From NCBI RefSeq assembly GCF_003020125.1, contig NZ_PYFW01000001.1, positions 1,054,001 to 1,118,000 on the forward strand: a stretch of DNA of 64,000 bases, read 5' to 3'. The position numbers and the translations under genes were made by a program. The notes beneath the pieces were generated by a model that saw only the letters and a program-made list of their open reading frames with translations, had not been told where the DNA came from and did no database searches. Origin of the DNA: Bradyrhizobium sp. MOS003. Lineage in GTDB: Bacteria > Pseudomonadota > Alphaproteobacteria > Rhizobiales > Xanthobacteraceae. Positions 45,086 through 55,581 of this stretch are shown here, piece after piece. Positions within the stretch are counted from its first letter, which is position 1. Each line of letters begins with the position of its first letter.

Positions 45086-45847
45086 TTATTTCGGCGCCAT
45101 GCGCAGCGAGCCGTCGAGGCGCACCACTTCGCCGTTCAGGTACGAATTCTCGACCATGTGCAAAGCGAGCGCGGCGAATTCGTCGGCATGGCCGAGCCGG
45201 CGCGGGAAGGGGATCGCGGCGGCGAGCGAGTCCTGGGCTTCCTGCGGCAGGTTAGCCAGCAGTGGAGTCAAGAACAGGCCGGGTGCGATGGTCAGCACGC
45301 GGATGCCGAACTGTGCGAGCTCGCGCGCGATCGGCAGCGTCATGCCGACGATACCGCCCTTGGACGCGGAATAGGCGGATTGGCCGATCTGGCCGTCATA
45401 AGCGGCAACGGAGGCCGTGTTGATGATGACGCCGCGCTCGCCAGTCGCTTGCGGCTCCAGCTTGGACATCTCGGTGGCGGCGAGGCGCAACATGTTGAAG
45501 GTGCCGATCAGATTGACCTTGATCACCTTGTCGAAATCGGCGAGCGCCATCGGGCCGTCGCGGCCGACCACGCGCTTGGCAACGCCGATGCCGGCGCAAT
45601 TGACCAGCACGCGCGCCGGGCCGTGGGCCTTGGCGGCCTGTGCGACCGCGGCTTCGGCGGAGGCGGCATCGGAGACGTCGCAGGTGATTGCGACGCCCTT
45701 GATCTCGGCGGCGACGGTCTCAGCGAGCTTGGCGTTGAGGTCGAACACCGCGACCTTGGCGCCCTGCGCCGCCAGCTTTCGCGCGGTGGCTGCGCCCAGT
45801 CCCGATGCACCGCCGGTGACGATGGCTGCCTGATCCTTCAACAACAT
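45086..45847 (-). CDS. SDR 3-hydroxyacyl-CoA dehydrogenase-like protein
   Basis: A 253-residue short-chain dehydrogenase. [10 protein letters not shown] binds the cofactor, an Asp after the second strand (VFDLN) indicates NAD preference, and [20 protein letters not shown] followed by KGG gives Ser, Tyr and Lys. The pattern ([15 protein letters not shown]) is that of type II 3-hydroxyacyl-CoA dehydrogenases (HSD10-like). It would oxidise the beta-hydroxy-CoA formed by the operon's crotonase. AGGAGAACGCC precedes the ATG. It lies between fcs and the thioesterase gene with short gaps. No thiolase gene is present to cleave the product. Confidence 0.85.
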   Translation of the reverse strand: MLLKDQAAIVTGGASGLGAATARKLAAQGAKVAVFDLNAKLAETVAAEIKGVAITCDVSDAASAEAAVAQAAKAHGPARVLVNCAGIGVAKRVVGRDGPMALADFDKVIKVNLIGTFNMLRLAATEMSKLEPQATGERGVIINTASVAAYDGQIGQSAYSASKGGIVGMTLPIARELAQFGIRVLTIAPGLFLTPLLANLPQEAQDSLAAAIPFPRRLGHADEFAALALHMVENSYLNGEVVRLDGSLRMAPK

Positions 45848-45872
45848 GGCGTTCTCCTGGTGCGGTGATTTC

Positions 45873-47756
45873 TTACCCGACCGATATCACACGGTCCGAT
45901 GGATTGGCAGCGTAGAGCTCCTCGATCAACTCGGTGCGGTGCTCGAGCACGGCACGCTGGTTGATCGAGCCCTTGTCGGTGACTTCGCCCTTGTCGATCG
46001 AGAGCGGCGCGTCCATCAGGATCGCGCGCGTGATCCGGGTCGAGGAGCCGGTGGCCGAAGAAAGGAAACGGGTCAGGCGCTCGCGAAAGGCTTCGCGGAC
46101 CAGCCGGTCGCGCGTCGCGACGACGAGATCGTCGGTCGGCAACGTCGGGTTGATCAGCCGGCAGCCGTCGAGGTCGAGCACCACCAGCGCCGAGACCTCG
46201 TCACGGTTGATGCCGGCGATGACGACGTCGCGCACAAGCGGTGCGCAGGCAGCCGTGACGCGCGCGCGTAAGGGGCCGACGCTGACCCAGGTGCCGCTGG
46301 CAAGCTTGAAATCTTCGCCGACGCGGCCGTCGAAATCGAACCCGGCGTTGAAATCGTGGGGATCGGACGGCTTGAGCGCGTCGCCCATCTTGTAAAATCC
46401 TTCCTCGTCGAAGGATTTCGCGGTGATGTCGGGCTGGCGCCAATAGCCGGGCATGACGTTCGGCCCCTTGGCGCGCACTTCCAGCTTCCCGTTGTTCGGC
46501 ACCAATTTGGCGTCATTGCCCGATACGGGCAGGCCGACATGGCCGGAGCGGCTGGTGCGTGGATTGACCGACATGAAGAACGGCGCGGTCTCGGTCGCGC
46601 CCAGGCCGGTCAGCATCGGCACCCGATAGCCTTTTTCCTTCACGGCGAGGTCGTCGAGGCTGTCCCAGATGAACGGCGACAGCGCGGCGCCCGAGAAGAA
46701 CATCGCGTGCAGGCGGTCGAAGAATTTTGCGCGCAGGCCCTGGTCGTCGCGCAGATAGGGCAGCAGCGATTCATAGCCCTTGGGCACGTTGAAATAGACC
46801 GTCGGCGAAATCTCCTGGAGATTGCGCACGGTCTCCTCGATGCCGCCGGGCATCGGCTTGCCGGCGTCCAGATACATCGAGCCGCCGTTGTAAAGCGTCA
46901 GCCCGATATTGTGGTTGCCGCCGAAAGTGTGATTCCAGGGCAGCCAGTCGATGATGACGGGCGGCTCGTCCTTGAGGAAGGCCAGCGTCTCGCGCAGCAT
47001 CACCTGGTTGGCGCAGATCATGCGCTGGGTGTTGATGACGGCCTTGGGGTTGCCGGTCGAGCCGGAGGTCAGCAGGAACTTTGCGATCGTGTCCGGGCCG
47101 ATCCTGCCATGGACATCGTCGAGATCGCTGCGGATCGGCGTCGCCATGAGGTCGGCGAGCAAATTGACGTCGCGCCCCGGCACGTGGCCGTAGGATGCGG
47201 CGATCTCGGTGCCGAGCGAGACGTTGGCGGCGAGCGCATCGGCGAACTTGTCGGCATCCTCGGCGAAGACGAGGCCGGGCGTCAGCAGCTTCATCAGATA
47301 GGCCAGCTTGCCGTAGTCCTTCGACACCAGCGAATAGGCCGGCGACACCGGGCAGAACGGAATGCCGGCATAGAACGCGCCGAACGCGAGCAATGCGTGA
47401 TCGATCGAATTGCCCGAGAGGATGACGACCGGCCGCTCCGCCGACAGGCCGCGCGCGATCAGGCCCGATGCGATGTGACGGCTTGCGACGAGCAACTCGG
47501 CATAGGTGATCTTGCGCCAGAACCGCCCGCCTTCGCGCTCGGCCATAAAGACGCGGTCCGGCGTCGTGGCGGCCCAATGATGCAGGCGGTCGGTGAGGCG
47601 CACGGGATAGTCGCCGAGCGGCTGTGTGGGCCTGAGGTAAATCGTGCCGTCGTCACGTCGCTCGATGTTGACGGCGGGATCGCCGAACGAGATGGGCCGC
47701 AGCGGGAAAGTGCTCGCGCCGCGCTCCATGCTGGAAGAGGACGGCTGCACGCTCAT
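45873..47756 (-). CDS. fcs: Feruloyl-CoA synthase
   Basis: A 627-residue ANL-superfamily ligase, the size of feruloyl-CoA synthases. The phosphate loop is [19 protein letters not shown], followed by [14 protein letters not shown], the A5 motif [11 protein letters not shown] and a C-terminal [20 protein letters not shown] that carries the adenylation Lys. The [17 protein letters not shown] and [11 protein letters not shown] blocks are characteristic of this subfamily. It activates ferulate, p-coumarate or similar acids with ATP and CoA. It overlaps the crotonase gene by four bases (ATGA), so the two are translationally coupled. Confidence 0.9.
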   Translation of the reverse strand: MSVQPSSSSMERGASTFPLRPISFGDPAVNIERRDDGTIYLRPTQPLGDYPVRLTDRLHHWAATTPDRVFMAEREGGRFWRKITYAELLVASRHIASGLIARGLSAERPVVILSGNSIDHALLAFGAFYAGIPFCPVSPAYSLVSKDYGKLAYLMKLLTPGLVFAEDADKFADALAANVSLGTEIAASYGHVPGRDVNLLADLMATPIRSDLDDVHGRIGPDTIAKFLLTSGSTGNPKAVINTQRMICANQVMLRETLAFLKDEPPVIIDWLPWNHTFGGNHNIGLTLYNGGSMYLDAGKPMPGGIEETVRNLQEISPTVYFNVPKGYESLLPYLRDDQGLRAKFFDRLHAMFFSGAALSPFIWDSLDDLAVKEKGYRVPMLTGLGATETAPFFMSVNPRTSRSGHVGLPVSGNDAKLVPNNGKLEVRAKGPNVMPGYWRQPDITAKSFDEEGFYKMGDALKPSDPHDFNAGFDFDGRVGEDFKLASGTWVSVGPLRARVTAACAPLVRDVVIAGINRDEVSALVVLDLDGCRLINPTLPTDDLVVATRDRLVREAFRERLTRFLSSATGSSTRITRAILMDAPLSIDKGEVTDKGSINQRAVLEHRTELIEELYAANPSDRVISVG

Positions 47757-48562
47757 GACTTTGGCTTCACCTTTGCGGTCTTGTGTTCGAGGAATTCGCG
47801 GATCCTGCGCTTTGCCTCCTTGTCGCTCTGCGCGACGGTCGCCATCAGCGATTCCATCAGCAGGCCGGTCTGCGGATTGGCCTCCGCGATCATGGGCAGC
47901 GCCTGGAGCACGGCGAAGTTCGTCAGTGGCGCGTTGGAAGCGACTTTGGTTGCAAGCTCCATCGCCTTGCCGAGCCCGTTGCCGGCTTCCGTGACATATT
48001 GCGCGAAGCCGTAGGACGCGCCTTCGGTCGCGCTGTAGACGCGGCCCGTCAGCATCATGTCCATCATCCTAGCAACGCCGATCAATCGCGGCAGCCGCAC
48101 CGAGCCGCCGCCGCCGACGAAGATGCCGCGCTGTCCTTCCGGAAGTGCAAAGTAGGTCGAGGGCTCGGCGACGCGGATATGCGCCGAGCAAGCAAGCTCC
48201 AGTCCGCCGCCGATCACGGCGCCCCTCAGCGCCGCGATCACGGGGACGCGGCTGTACTGGATGCGGTCGAACACCCGGTGCCACATCTGGGAATGCAGCA
48301 GGCCGCCGGTCGCGTCATGCTCGGTCAACTCGGACAGGTCGAGGCCCGAGGAGAAATGATCGCCGATGCCGTGGATGACCACTGCGCCGACATCCTCGGG
48401 CAGGGACGCAAAACACTCGCCGATTTCCAGGATGATGCCGTCGTTGAGCGCATTGCGCTTTGCCGGCCGGTTCAGACCCACGGTCAGAACCCGGTCCGCC
48501 CTCTCGATCCGGAGTAGCCCGGAGGCGCCCGCGTCAGCGGTCTCGGCGTTTCCCTGTGTCAT
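47753..48562 (-). CDS. Crotonase-family enoyl-CoA hydratase (hydroxycinnamoyl-CoA)
   Basis: A 269-residue crotonase-fold protein. The first oxyanion loop is GIGDHFSSGLDLSEL and the second LRGAVIGGGLELACSAHIRV, followed by FALPEGQRGIFVGGGGSVRL with the acid/base Glu. It would add water across the side-chain double bond of feruloyl- or p-coumaroyl-CoA; whether it also releases acetyl-CoA and an aldehyde cannot be told. It is the first gene of the operon, with AAGGACGCAA before the ATG and a candidate operator 20 bp upstream. The downstream fcs gene overlaps it. This pairing resembles couAB of Rhodopseudomonas palustris. Confidence 0.85.
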   Translation of the reverse strand: MTQGNAETADAGASGLLRIERADRVLTVGLNRPAKRNALNDGIILEIGECFASLPEDVGAVVIHGIGDHFSSGLDLSELTEHDATGGLLHSQMWHRVFDRIQYSRVPVIAALRGAVIGGGLELACSAHIRVAEPSTYFALPEGQRGIFVGGGGSVRLPRLIGVARMMDMMLTGRVYSATEGASYGFAQYVTEAGNGLGKAMELATKVASNAPLTNFAVLQALPMIAEANPQTGLLMESLMATVAQSDKEAKRRIREFLEHKTAKVKPKS

Positions 48563-48581
48563 TTGCGTCCTTGTTAGAATA

Positions 48582-48596
48582 GTTATGTTGTATAAC
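48582..48596. promoter_or_regulatory. Candidate MarR operator before crotonase/fcs operon
   Basis: GTTAT-GTTGT-ATAAC, perfect 5-bp arms with a five-base spacer, 20 bp upstream of the crotonase start. The same arm-and-spacer layout recurs at 52532-52546 and 60005-60019. Confidence 0.62.
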
Positions 48597-48711
48597 GAAT
48601 TCCGGGGGAGTCAAGGAGGGGCGGGACGATATCACCCCCCGGGGCAGGGGCTTTGACCCGGCGTCCAGAGGACTTGCAGGCATTTGAGGCGCTGCTATTG
48701 CCCCACCCTCC

Positions 48712-48788
48712 GTCGTTACGAGCGCAGCGAAGCAATCCAGAATGTTTCCGCGGACGGAACTCTGGATTGCTTCGCTGCGCGCAATGAC
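48712..48788. repeat. Dispersed palindromic repeat, family 2 (copy 3)
   Basis: Arms GCGCAGCGAAGCAATCCAG and CTGGATTGCTTCGCTGCGC pair exactly; the outer ends are eroded relative to copies 1 and 2. It lies between the crotonase operon promoter and the DUF3237 stop. Confidence 0.8.
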
Positions 48789-48804
48789 GCGGTGAGGGCC
48801 TTCC

Positions 48805-49266
48805 TCACACCACCTGATGCACGTCGATCACGACGCGATCCGCATGCCGGGCGGCCGATCCGACGAAGATGCGCTCCATCAGCCAGCGATACTTCTCATG
48901 CCCGGTCTCGAATTTCGGCACGGTGCGGAAGTAGATCAGCTTGGGATCGACCGGCTCGCCGCGCTTGAGCTTCTGCAGCAACTCGACGGGGCCGAAGCGC
49001 ATGCCCTTGTTCTCGACATAGACAATGGCGCCGTCGTCGGTTTCGAAGGCGTATTTGGCCTCAAGGTCGATCAGTTCGTTGGGGCGAATGGTCTGGAAGT
49101 CGGCGCCGAACGGCAGCACCTTGCCTGATATCGCGCCTGTCACTTCGCCGCCGATGATCGGGATGATGCGGCGAACGCCGATGCCGGTCTCGCCGGCGGT
49201 GACGACGTCGCCGATGCGCGCGGTGACGGTGAAGACGTATTTGGTCTCGAGCGTCGGTGTTGTCAT
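48805..49266 (-). CDS. DUF3237 domain-containing protein
   Basis: A 153-residue beta-rich cytoplasmic protein. The DUF3237 pattern is visible as GVRRIIPIIGGEVTGAISGK, then VLPFGADFQ, a central YAFETDDGAIVYVENKGMR and a C-terminal YFRTVPKFETGHEKYRWL, then RIFVGSA. The family is uncharacterised but is often found beside aromatic-degradation and TRAP transporter genes. It follows dctM by 12 bp and is probably the last gene of the TRAP operon. AGGTGAAGGG is immediately before the ATG. Confidence 0.8.
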   Translation of the reverse strand: MTTPTLETKYVFTVTARIGDVVTAGETGIGVRRIIPIIGGEVTGAISGKVLPFGADFQTIRPNELIDLEAKYAFETDDGAIVYVENKGMRFGPVELLQKLKRGEPVDPKLIYFRTVPKFETGHEKYRWLMERIFVGSAARHADRVVIDVHQVV

Positions 49267-49278
49267 CCCTTCACCTCT

Positions 49279-50598
49279 TCAATTCGCCATCATCCGCGTC
49301 GGCAGCCAGGTCGCCAGCAGCGGGAAGGCGATCAGGATCACGAGGCGGATCAGGTCCGTCACGACGAACGGAATCACGCCCTTGAAGATCGTGGAGAAGG
49401 AGACATCCTTCACCACGCTCTTGATGACGAAGACGTTCATGCCGACCGGCGGGTGGATCAGGCCGAGCTCGACGGTCATCACGATGATGACGCCGAACCA
49501 GATCGGGTCGAAACCGAGATGCGTGATCACGGGGAAGATGATCGGCACCGTGAGGATGATCATCGCCATGGCGTCCATCAGGCAGCCGAGCACGAGATAC
49601 ATCACCATGATCAGCGCGAGCACACCGTAGGGGCCAAGGCCGAGGCCGGTCAGGAACTCGGTCACTTTCTGCGGCGTCTGCGTCACCGTGAGGAAATAGC
49701 CGAAGATCAGCGCGCCGATCAGCACGGTGAAGACGGCGGCCGCGGTGCGCGTCGCCTGCAGCAGCGAGGCCAGGATCTTCTCGCGGTCGAGCCGGCCGGT
49801 CAGCACGCCGATGATAAACGCGCCGGCGGCGCCGACGCCGCCGGCTTCCGTCGGCGTGAAGCGCGGCAAATAGGGCAGGCCGTAGAGGCCGCCGATCACG
49901 AAGATGAACAGCAGCACCGGCGCCCAGATCTCCTTCAGGCCCGCAAAGCGCTCGCGCCACGGCGTCGCCTTGCCCTTGGGCAGGAAGTCGGGACGAAAAT
50001 AGCCGATCAGGAAGATCGTGATCATGTACATGGACATCGCCAGGATGCCCGGGATGATGCCGGCGATGAAGAGCTTGCCGATGTCCTGCTCGGTGATGAT
50101 GCCGTAGACCGCGAGCACGGTGGAGGGCGGCAGCATAGCGCCCAGCGTGCCGCCGGCCGCGATCACGCCGGTAGCGAACGATTGCGGATAGCCGAAGCGG
50201 CGCATCTCGGGATAGGCAACGGCGGAGAAGGTCGCGGCCGTCGCGACCGAGGAGCCGCAGATCGCGGCAAAGCCGCCGCAGGCGCCGACGGTGGCGATGC
50301 CGAGCCCGCCGCGCAAATGTCCGACGAAACCGTTGGCGGCACGAAAAAGCTCGCGGCTCATGCCGGAATTGGACACGAACGAGCCCATCAGCAGGAACAT
50401 CGGGATGACGCCGAAAGTGTAGTCGGTCACCGTGCGCATCGAGGTCTGGCCGACCAGCTTCAGCGCAGCATTGCCGTTGACGAGATAGGCGAAGCCGGAG
50501 ACGCCGACGAGGCCCATGGCCATGCCGACGGGCACGCGCAGCAGCATCAGGACGAACAGGGAAACGAAGCCGATTAAGGCGACGGCATCGGTGCTCAT
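49279..50598 (-). CDS. dctM: TRAP transporter large permease (DctM)
   Basis: A 439-residue membrane protein with about twelve hydrophobic segments, the size of DctM-type permeases. Typical motifs are VPVGMAMGLVGVSGF near the start, IPMFLLMGSFVSNSGMSREL, GGFAAICGSSVATAATF and LGLIHPPVGMNVFVI near the end. It forms the sodium-coupled translocation channel of a tripartite TRAP importer. GGAG lies upstream of the ATG at 50598; a longer in-frame reading through the DctQ region is a shadow. The start lies two bases after the dctQ stop. Confidence 0.9.
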   Translation of the reverse strand: MSTDAVALIGFVSLFVLMLLRVPVGMAMGLVGVSGFAYLVNGNAALKLVGQTSMRTVTDYTFGVIPMFLLMGSFVSNSGMSRELFRAANGFVGHLRGGLGIATVGACGGFAAICGSSVATAATFSAVAYPEMRRFGYPQSFATGVIAAGGTLGAMLPPSTVLAVYGIITEQDIGKLFIAGIIPGILAMSMYMITIFLIGYFRPDFLPKGKATPWRERFAGLKEIWAPVLLFIFVIGGLYGLPYLPRFTPTEAGGVGAAGAFIIGVLTGRLDREKILASLLQATRTAAAVFTVLIGALIFGYFLTVTQTPQKVTEFLTGLGLGPYGVLALIMVMYLVLGCLMDAMAMIILTVPIIFPVITHLGFDPIWFGVIIVMTVELGLIHPPVGMNVFVIKSVVKDVSFSTIFKGVIPFVVTDLIRLVILIAFPLLATWLPTRMMAN

Positions 50599-50600
50599 GA

Positions 50601-51110
50601 TTACTCCGTCGCCTTTAATTTGGGATCGTGCATGTCTTCGGGATGGAAGATCAGGCGGTAGGTGCGGATCGCGATCAGCAGCACGGCCGCGGCATCGCCG
50701 ATCCATGCGATCGCAAAGAACGGCCATGTCGGCATGTGCATGTCGAAGGTCTGGACATTGTCGTTGTAGGTGCCGCGCACCTTGTCGAACAGCGTCCAGG
50801 TCTGCACGGTCACGACGAACAGCAGCACCAGCGTGGCGAACACGTCGATCCAGCGCTGCTGGCGCGGCCCGACATTGCCCCAGACGAGGTCGACCGTGAT
50901 GTGGGTGCCGCGATAGGAGGTCGCGGCGATCCCCCAGAAGATGAGGATGCCGAGCAGCAAGCGGCCGATGTCGAAGCTGTCGGGGATCGAGTAGTTCAGC
51001 GTGTTGCGCAGCAGCACCGACAGGAAGATGTCGAGCGCGACGATGCCGACGAAGCCGGCCGCGATCCATTCGATGGTGTCGATGACGCGGTCCATCCAGG
51101 AGCGCTTCAT
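50601..51110 (-). CDS. dctQ: TRAP transporter small permease (DctQ)
   Basis: A 169-residue protein with four membrane helices (about 12-32, 45-65, 85-105 and 125-145). The motif RGTHITVDLVWGNVGPRQQR between helices two and three is the hallmark of DctQ. It partners DctM in the membrane. The ATG at 51110 follows GAAGGA with a long spacer; an in-frame start ten codons upstream exists. The dctP gene lies upstream, separated by a repeat element (51164-51309) that may reduce permease expression relative to the binding protein. Confidence 0.87.
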   Translation of the reverse strand: MKRSWMDRVIDTIEWIAAGFVGIVALDIFLSVLLRNTLNYSIPDSFDIGRLLLGILIFWGIAATSYRGTHITVDLVWGNVGPRQQRWIDVFATLVLLFVVTVQTWTLFDKVRGTYNDNVQTFDMHMPTWPFFAIAWIGDAAAVLLIAIRTYRLIFHPEDMHDPKLKATE

Positions 51111-51163
51111 GGGGAAAGAATCCTTCCGACGGGTTTGCAATGTGTCCGCGATCGAGGTGCGCT

Positions 51164-51309
51164 CCCTCCCCCGCTTGCGGGGGAGGGCTGGGGGGAGAGG
51201 GTGTCTCCACAGCGGGACAATCCCCTAGAGGAGAAAGCCCTCACCCGGCGCGCGGGTCGATGCTTCGCATCGCCCGATCGCGCCGACCTCTCCCGCAAGC
51301 GGGAGAGGT
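51164..51309. repeat. Dispersed repeat, family 5, between dctP and dctQ
   Basis: The left end holds the hairpin CCTCCCCCGC / GCGGGGGAGG, and the right end the hairpin CTCTCCCGC / GCGGGAGAG. The interior reads like a Gly/Arg-coding shadow but has no gene. As it lies within the TRAP operon, its hairpins may attenuate or stabilise the mRNA. Confidence 0.65.
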
Positions 51310-51337
51310 GCAGCGAGTGCGTGGCCGCAGTTCGCCG

Positions 51338-52357
51338 TCACTCCGCCAGCGCGTTGTACTTCTTCAGCGAGGCCTTGAGCTCCGCCATCGCGGCATCGGG
51401 ATCGGCGCCGGCCTTCTTGGCGCCCTCGGACCAGGTCTTGACCAGCGGCTCGGCGGCCTTCTTCCAGGCGGCGGTCTGCTCGGGCGTCAGCTTGTAGACC
51501 TCGTGGCCGGATTCCGCCTTCACCTTGTCGATGCCGGCATCCTCGAACTTGCCCCAGTGCTCGCCGACCACGCCGGCCATCTCGACCGAGCAATTCTTGT
51601 CGATCGCAGCCTTCTGCTTGTCGGACATCGCATTGTACTTGTCCTTGTTGATCACGAACACGAAGGTCGTGGTGTAGAGCGGCGCCTCCATGTCGTACTT
51701 GGTCACCTTGTCGATGCCGAAAAGCACCAGCGACCCCCAGGGGAAGGTGACGCCGTCGGCGACGCCGCGCTCGATGATGTCGCGGACCTCAGGCGCGGAG
51801 GACTGCACGTTGGTGCCGCCGAGCGATGTGACGAAGTTCGCCATGGTGGCGTGCGCCGGGCGGATCTTCATGCCCTTCACGTCCTCGGGCATCACGATCT
51901 TCTTGGTCTTGGAATGGAACGAAGAGGGCGAGTGGACGAACGCCAGGCAATATTTGACGTCCTTCATCTCCTTCTCGGCATATTTGCGATACCAGGCGTC
52001 CAGGCCCATCGAGCCGCCCTTGGCATCCGAGATCAGGAACGGCAACTCGCCGGCGCCGACGATCGGAAAGCGGCCGGGCTGGTAACCGGGATTGACATAG
52101 GTGACGTCGGCGATGCCGTCGCGCGCCATGTCGTAATGGTCGAACGCCTTGCCGAGCTGCTGGGCCGGAAACACCTTGCTCTTGATGGTGCCGCCGGAAT
52201 CCTTCTCGACCGCGGCGGCCCAGTCCTCCAGCGATTTCTGCAGCGGGTGCGAAGCCGGCACCCAGTGCGAGATCTTCAAATCGAAGGTCTTGTCCTGCGC
52301 GAACGCGGGCGTCACGCTTGCTGCCAGCAGCAAAGCCAGACAGGCTTTCCTCATCAC
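51338..52357 (-). CDS. dctP: TRAP transporter substrate-binding protein (DctP)
   Basis: A 339-residue periplasmic binding protein. The signal peptide (MMRKACLALLLAASVTPAFA, cleaved before QDKTF) precedes LKISHWVPASHPLQKSLEDW, the DctP opening. The carboxylate-clamp region is MKIRPAHATMANFVTSLGGT, with the Arg that salt-bridges the ligand acid group. It is first in the dctP-dctQ-dctM-DUF3237 operon and divergent from pobA, so an aromatic acid such as 4-hydroxybenzoate or a hydroxycinnamate is the likely ligand. That assignment rests on context. Confidence 0.88.
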   Translation of the reverse strand: MMRKACLALLLAASVTPAFAQDKTFDLKISHWVPASHPLQKSLEDWAAAVEKDSGGTIKSKVFPAQQLGKAFDHYDMARDGIADVTYVNPGYQPGRFPIVGAGELPFLISDAKGGSMGLDAWYRKYAEKEMKDVKYCLAFVHSPSSFHSKTKKIVMPEDVKGMKIRPAHATMANFVTSLGGTNVQSSAPEVRDIIERGVADGVTFPWGSLVLFGIDKVTKYDMEAPLYTTTFVFVINKDKYNAMSDKQKAAIDKNCSVEMAGVVGEHWGKFEDAGIDKVKAESGHEVYKLTPEQTAAWKKAAEPLVKTWSEGAKKAGADPDAAMAELKASLKKYNALAE

Positions 52358-52401
52358 ACGTCTCTCCCTCTTTCGACGGCGGGCTTCGATGGCCCGGTCT
52401 C

Positions 52402-53783
<1,382 letters not shown>

Positions 53784-53791
53784 GACAGTGC

Positions 53792-53882
53792 CGTAGGGTG
53801 AGCAAAGCGAAGCGTGCCCACCAGCGTTGCTTTCGCGGCGAGATGGTGGGCACGGCGCTTCGCGCCTTTGCCCACCCTACGG
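53792..53882. repeat. Dispersed palindromic repeat, family 6
   Basis: The ends CGTAGGGTGAGCAAAGCGAA and CCTTTGCCCACCCTACG are inverted with few mismatches, with GTGCCCACC / GGTGGGCAC inside. It lies nine bases past the pobA stop and may act as its 3' hairpin. Confidence 0.78.
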
Positions 53883-54007
53883 GATCGGCGCTCACAACGA
53901 CGGGCATCATTTCAAACACCCACGCAAATCCCGTTTAAAACTTTGTAGGCGGTGAATCTGTCATCCACATCGCGTTCAATGGTGGCGACCAACGACGCGA
54001 GACCGCC

Positions 54008-54427
54008 ATGACCGACACCGACATTCCCGCCGACTTCGAGCCGCATTTCCGCAAAGCGCCGCTCACTGATCCCTGGGAGCCGCTCTATTCCAGGAAGACC
54101 GACAAGGCCGTGATCATCGGACTGCGCCTGGCAACACCGCACACCAATGCGCGGGGATTGATCCATGGCGGTCTGATCGCGGCGTTGGCCGATGCGGCGA
54201 TGGGCTACAGCTGCGCGCAGGCGACGGGCTGGACGACGTCGTTCGTTACGATCTCGCTCTCGGTCGACTACGTCGGCTCCGCCGAGATCGGCCAGTGGCT
54301 CGCGATCGAGGGCGAGGCGATCAAGACTGGCAGCACGATCTGCTTCGCGCAGTGCCTGGCGAAGGCCGACGATGCCGTGATCGCGCGGGCCAGCGGGACG
54401 TTTCGCGTGGTGCCGAAGAAGGCGTGA
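54008..54427 (+). CDS. PaaI family thioesterase
   Basis: A 139-residue hot-dog-fold protein. The core HTNARGLIHGGLIAALADAA contains the HGG turn and the catalytic Asp typical of PaaI-like thioesterases. SLSVDYVGSAEIGQWLAIEG follows as the central strand pair. It likely hydrolyses aromatic or medium-chain acyl-CoA to rescue CoA in catabolism. It is on the pobA strand but 225 bp away across a repeat, so it probably has its own promoter. The ATG at 54008 lies close to GAGACC. Confidence 0.82.
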   Translation: MTDTDIPADFEPHFRKAPLTDPWEPLYSRKTDKAVIIGLRLATPHTNARGLIHGGLIAALADAAMGYSCAQATGWTTSFVTISLSVDYVGSAEIGQWLAIEGEAIKTGSTICFAQCLAKADDAVIARASGTFRVVPKKA

Positions 54428-54576
54428 TGCTCTCGTGCCCCGGACGCAGCGCAGCCCTTCTCAGCGGTGCGCTGCAGGGCCGGGGCCCACTCTATCCGCA
54501 GCTTTGGTGCGGTCTTCTGGATCCCGGCTCTGCGCACCAGCGTTGCACGCTGCAGCGCGTCCGGGAAACGAGACCG

Positions 54577-55461
54577 TCACCCGAACCTCCACTCCGCCGT
54601 TTCCACCACGAGATCGACGAATGCGCGCACCTTGGCCGAGAGCAGGCGCGAGGTCGGGTAGATGATGTGGATCGGCAGCGCCGGCTGCTCATATCTCGCC
54701 AGCACGATCTTCAGCCGTCCGCGCTTCAGCCCTTCGGCGGCCTGATAGGCCAGCACGCGCGTCACTCCGCCGTCGGCCTCGGCGTATTGCAGGGCGGCGT
54801 CCGCGCTGTTGCTGGTGAAGCGGGGGGATGGCGTGACCTCGATGTCGCGGCCGTCCTGCACGAAGTGCCAGCCGGCGGTTGGGCCGAACTGGATGGTCTG
54901 GTGTTGGAGCAACGCGTCCGGCGTCTTCGGCTCGCCGTGGCGCTTCAGATAGCCCGGCGTCGCCACCACGATCCGCCGCATCTCGCCGACCTGGCGCGCC
55001 ACCAGCGAGGAATCGGCGAGATGACCGATCCGCACCGCGACATCGACGGCGTCCTCCACGAGATTGACGAGATGGTCGGACAGGCGCAATTCCGCGCCGA
55101 CCTCGGGATAGCGCTTGAGATAGGCCGTCATGACCGGCCCGACATGCAGCCGACCGAAGCCGACCGGCGCCGAGACCACCAATCGTCCGCTCGGCCGGTT
55201 GCGCTCCTGCCGCGCAGCGCCGTCGGCCTCCTCGACATCGGCGAGGATCCGCCGCGCGCGCTCCAGGTAGCGCGTGCCCACGTCAGTCAATCTCACCTGC
55301 CGGGTGGTCCGCTGCAACAGTCGGGCGCCGAGATGGTCCTCCAACGCCGCGATCAGCCGCGTCACGGCCGAGGGCGACAAGCGCAATTTGCGCGCCGCCG
55401 GCGCGAAGCCGCTGAGATCGGCGACGGTGATGAAGACGTGCATGGCTTCGAGGCGATCCAT
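54577..55461 (-). CDS. LysR family transcriptional regulator
   Basis: A 294-residue LysR protein. The N-terminal winged helix (MHVFITVADLSGFAPAARKL, then SPSAVTRLIAALEDHLGARL) and RTTRQVRLTDVG linker are standard; the effector domain follows from about residue 90. The CrgA/DmlR-like C-terminal motif (PALPIHIIYPTSRLLSAKVR followed by AFVDLVVE) is seen. It is divergent from the PNPOx-like gene, and a perfect 6-bp inverted repeat (55468-55484) lies just upstream of its start. The effector is unknown. ATG at 55461 is preferred over a start 12 codons upstream that would cover this repeat. Confidence 0.88.
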   Translation of the reverse strand: MDRLEAMHVFITVADLSGFAPAARKLRLSPSAVTRLIAALEDHLGARLLQRTTRQVRLTDVGTRYLERARRILADVEEADGAARQERNRPSGRLVVSAPVGFGRLHVGPVMTAYLKRYPEVGAELRLSDHLVNLVEDAVDVAVRIGHLADSSLVARQVGEMRRIVVATPGYLKRHGEPKTPDALLQHQTIQFGPTAGWHFVQDGRDIEVTPSPRFTSNSADAALQYAEADGGVTRVLAYQAAEGLKRGRLKIVLARYEQPALPIHIIYPTSRLLSAKVRAFVDLVVETAEWRFG

Positions 55462-55467
55462 TTCATT

Positions 55468-55484
55468 ATTGCATATATTGCAAT
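55468..55484. promoter_or_regulatory. Candidate LysR binding site
   Basis: ATTGCA-TATAT-TGCAAT is a perfect 6-bp inverted repeat with a five-base spacer. It contains the T-N11-A form expected of LysR sites and lies 7 bp upstream of the LysR start, 98 bp from the divergent PNPOx-like gene. Confidence 0.65.
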
Positions 55485-55581
55485 TATGAAGTGTCAAGCG
55501 AGTAGATTGTTTTGATCGACGAAAGGTCCACCTTGGGAGGCGAAAGACGCAGCAATGCGCCGGAATTCAGGAGATGTTCCG

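Noticed and set aside
49279..51210. A 643-residue DctM extended through the DctQ region
   Set aside because: The upstream 204 codons overlap dctQ in another frame and read as Arg/His-rich noise; a ribosome site and typical DctM start are found at 50598.
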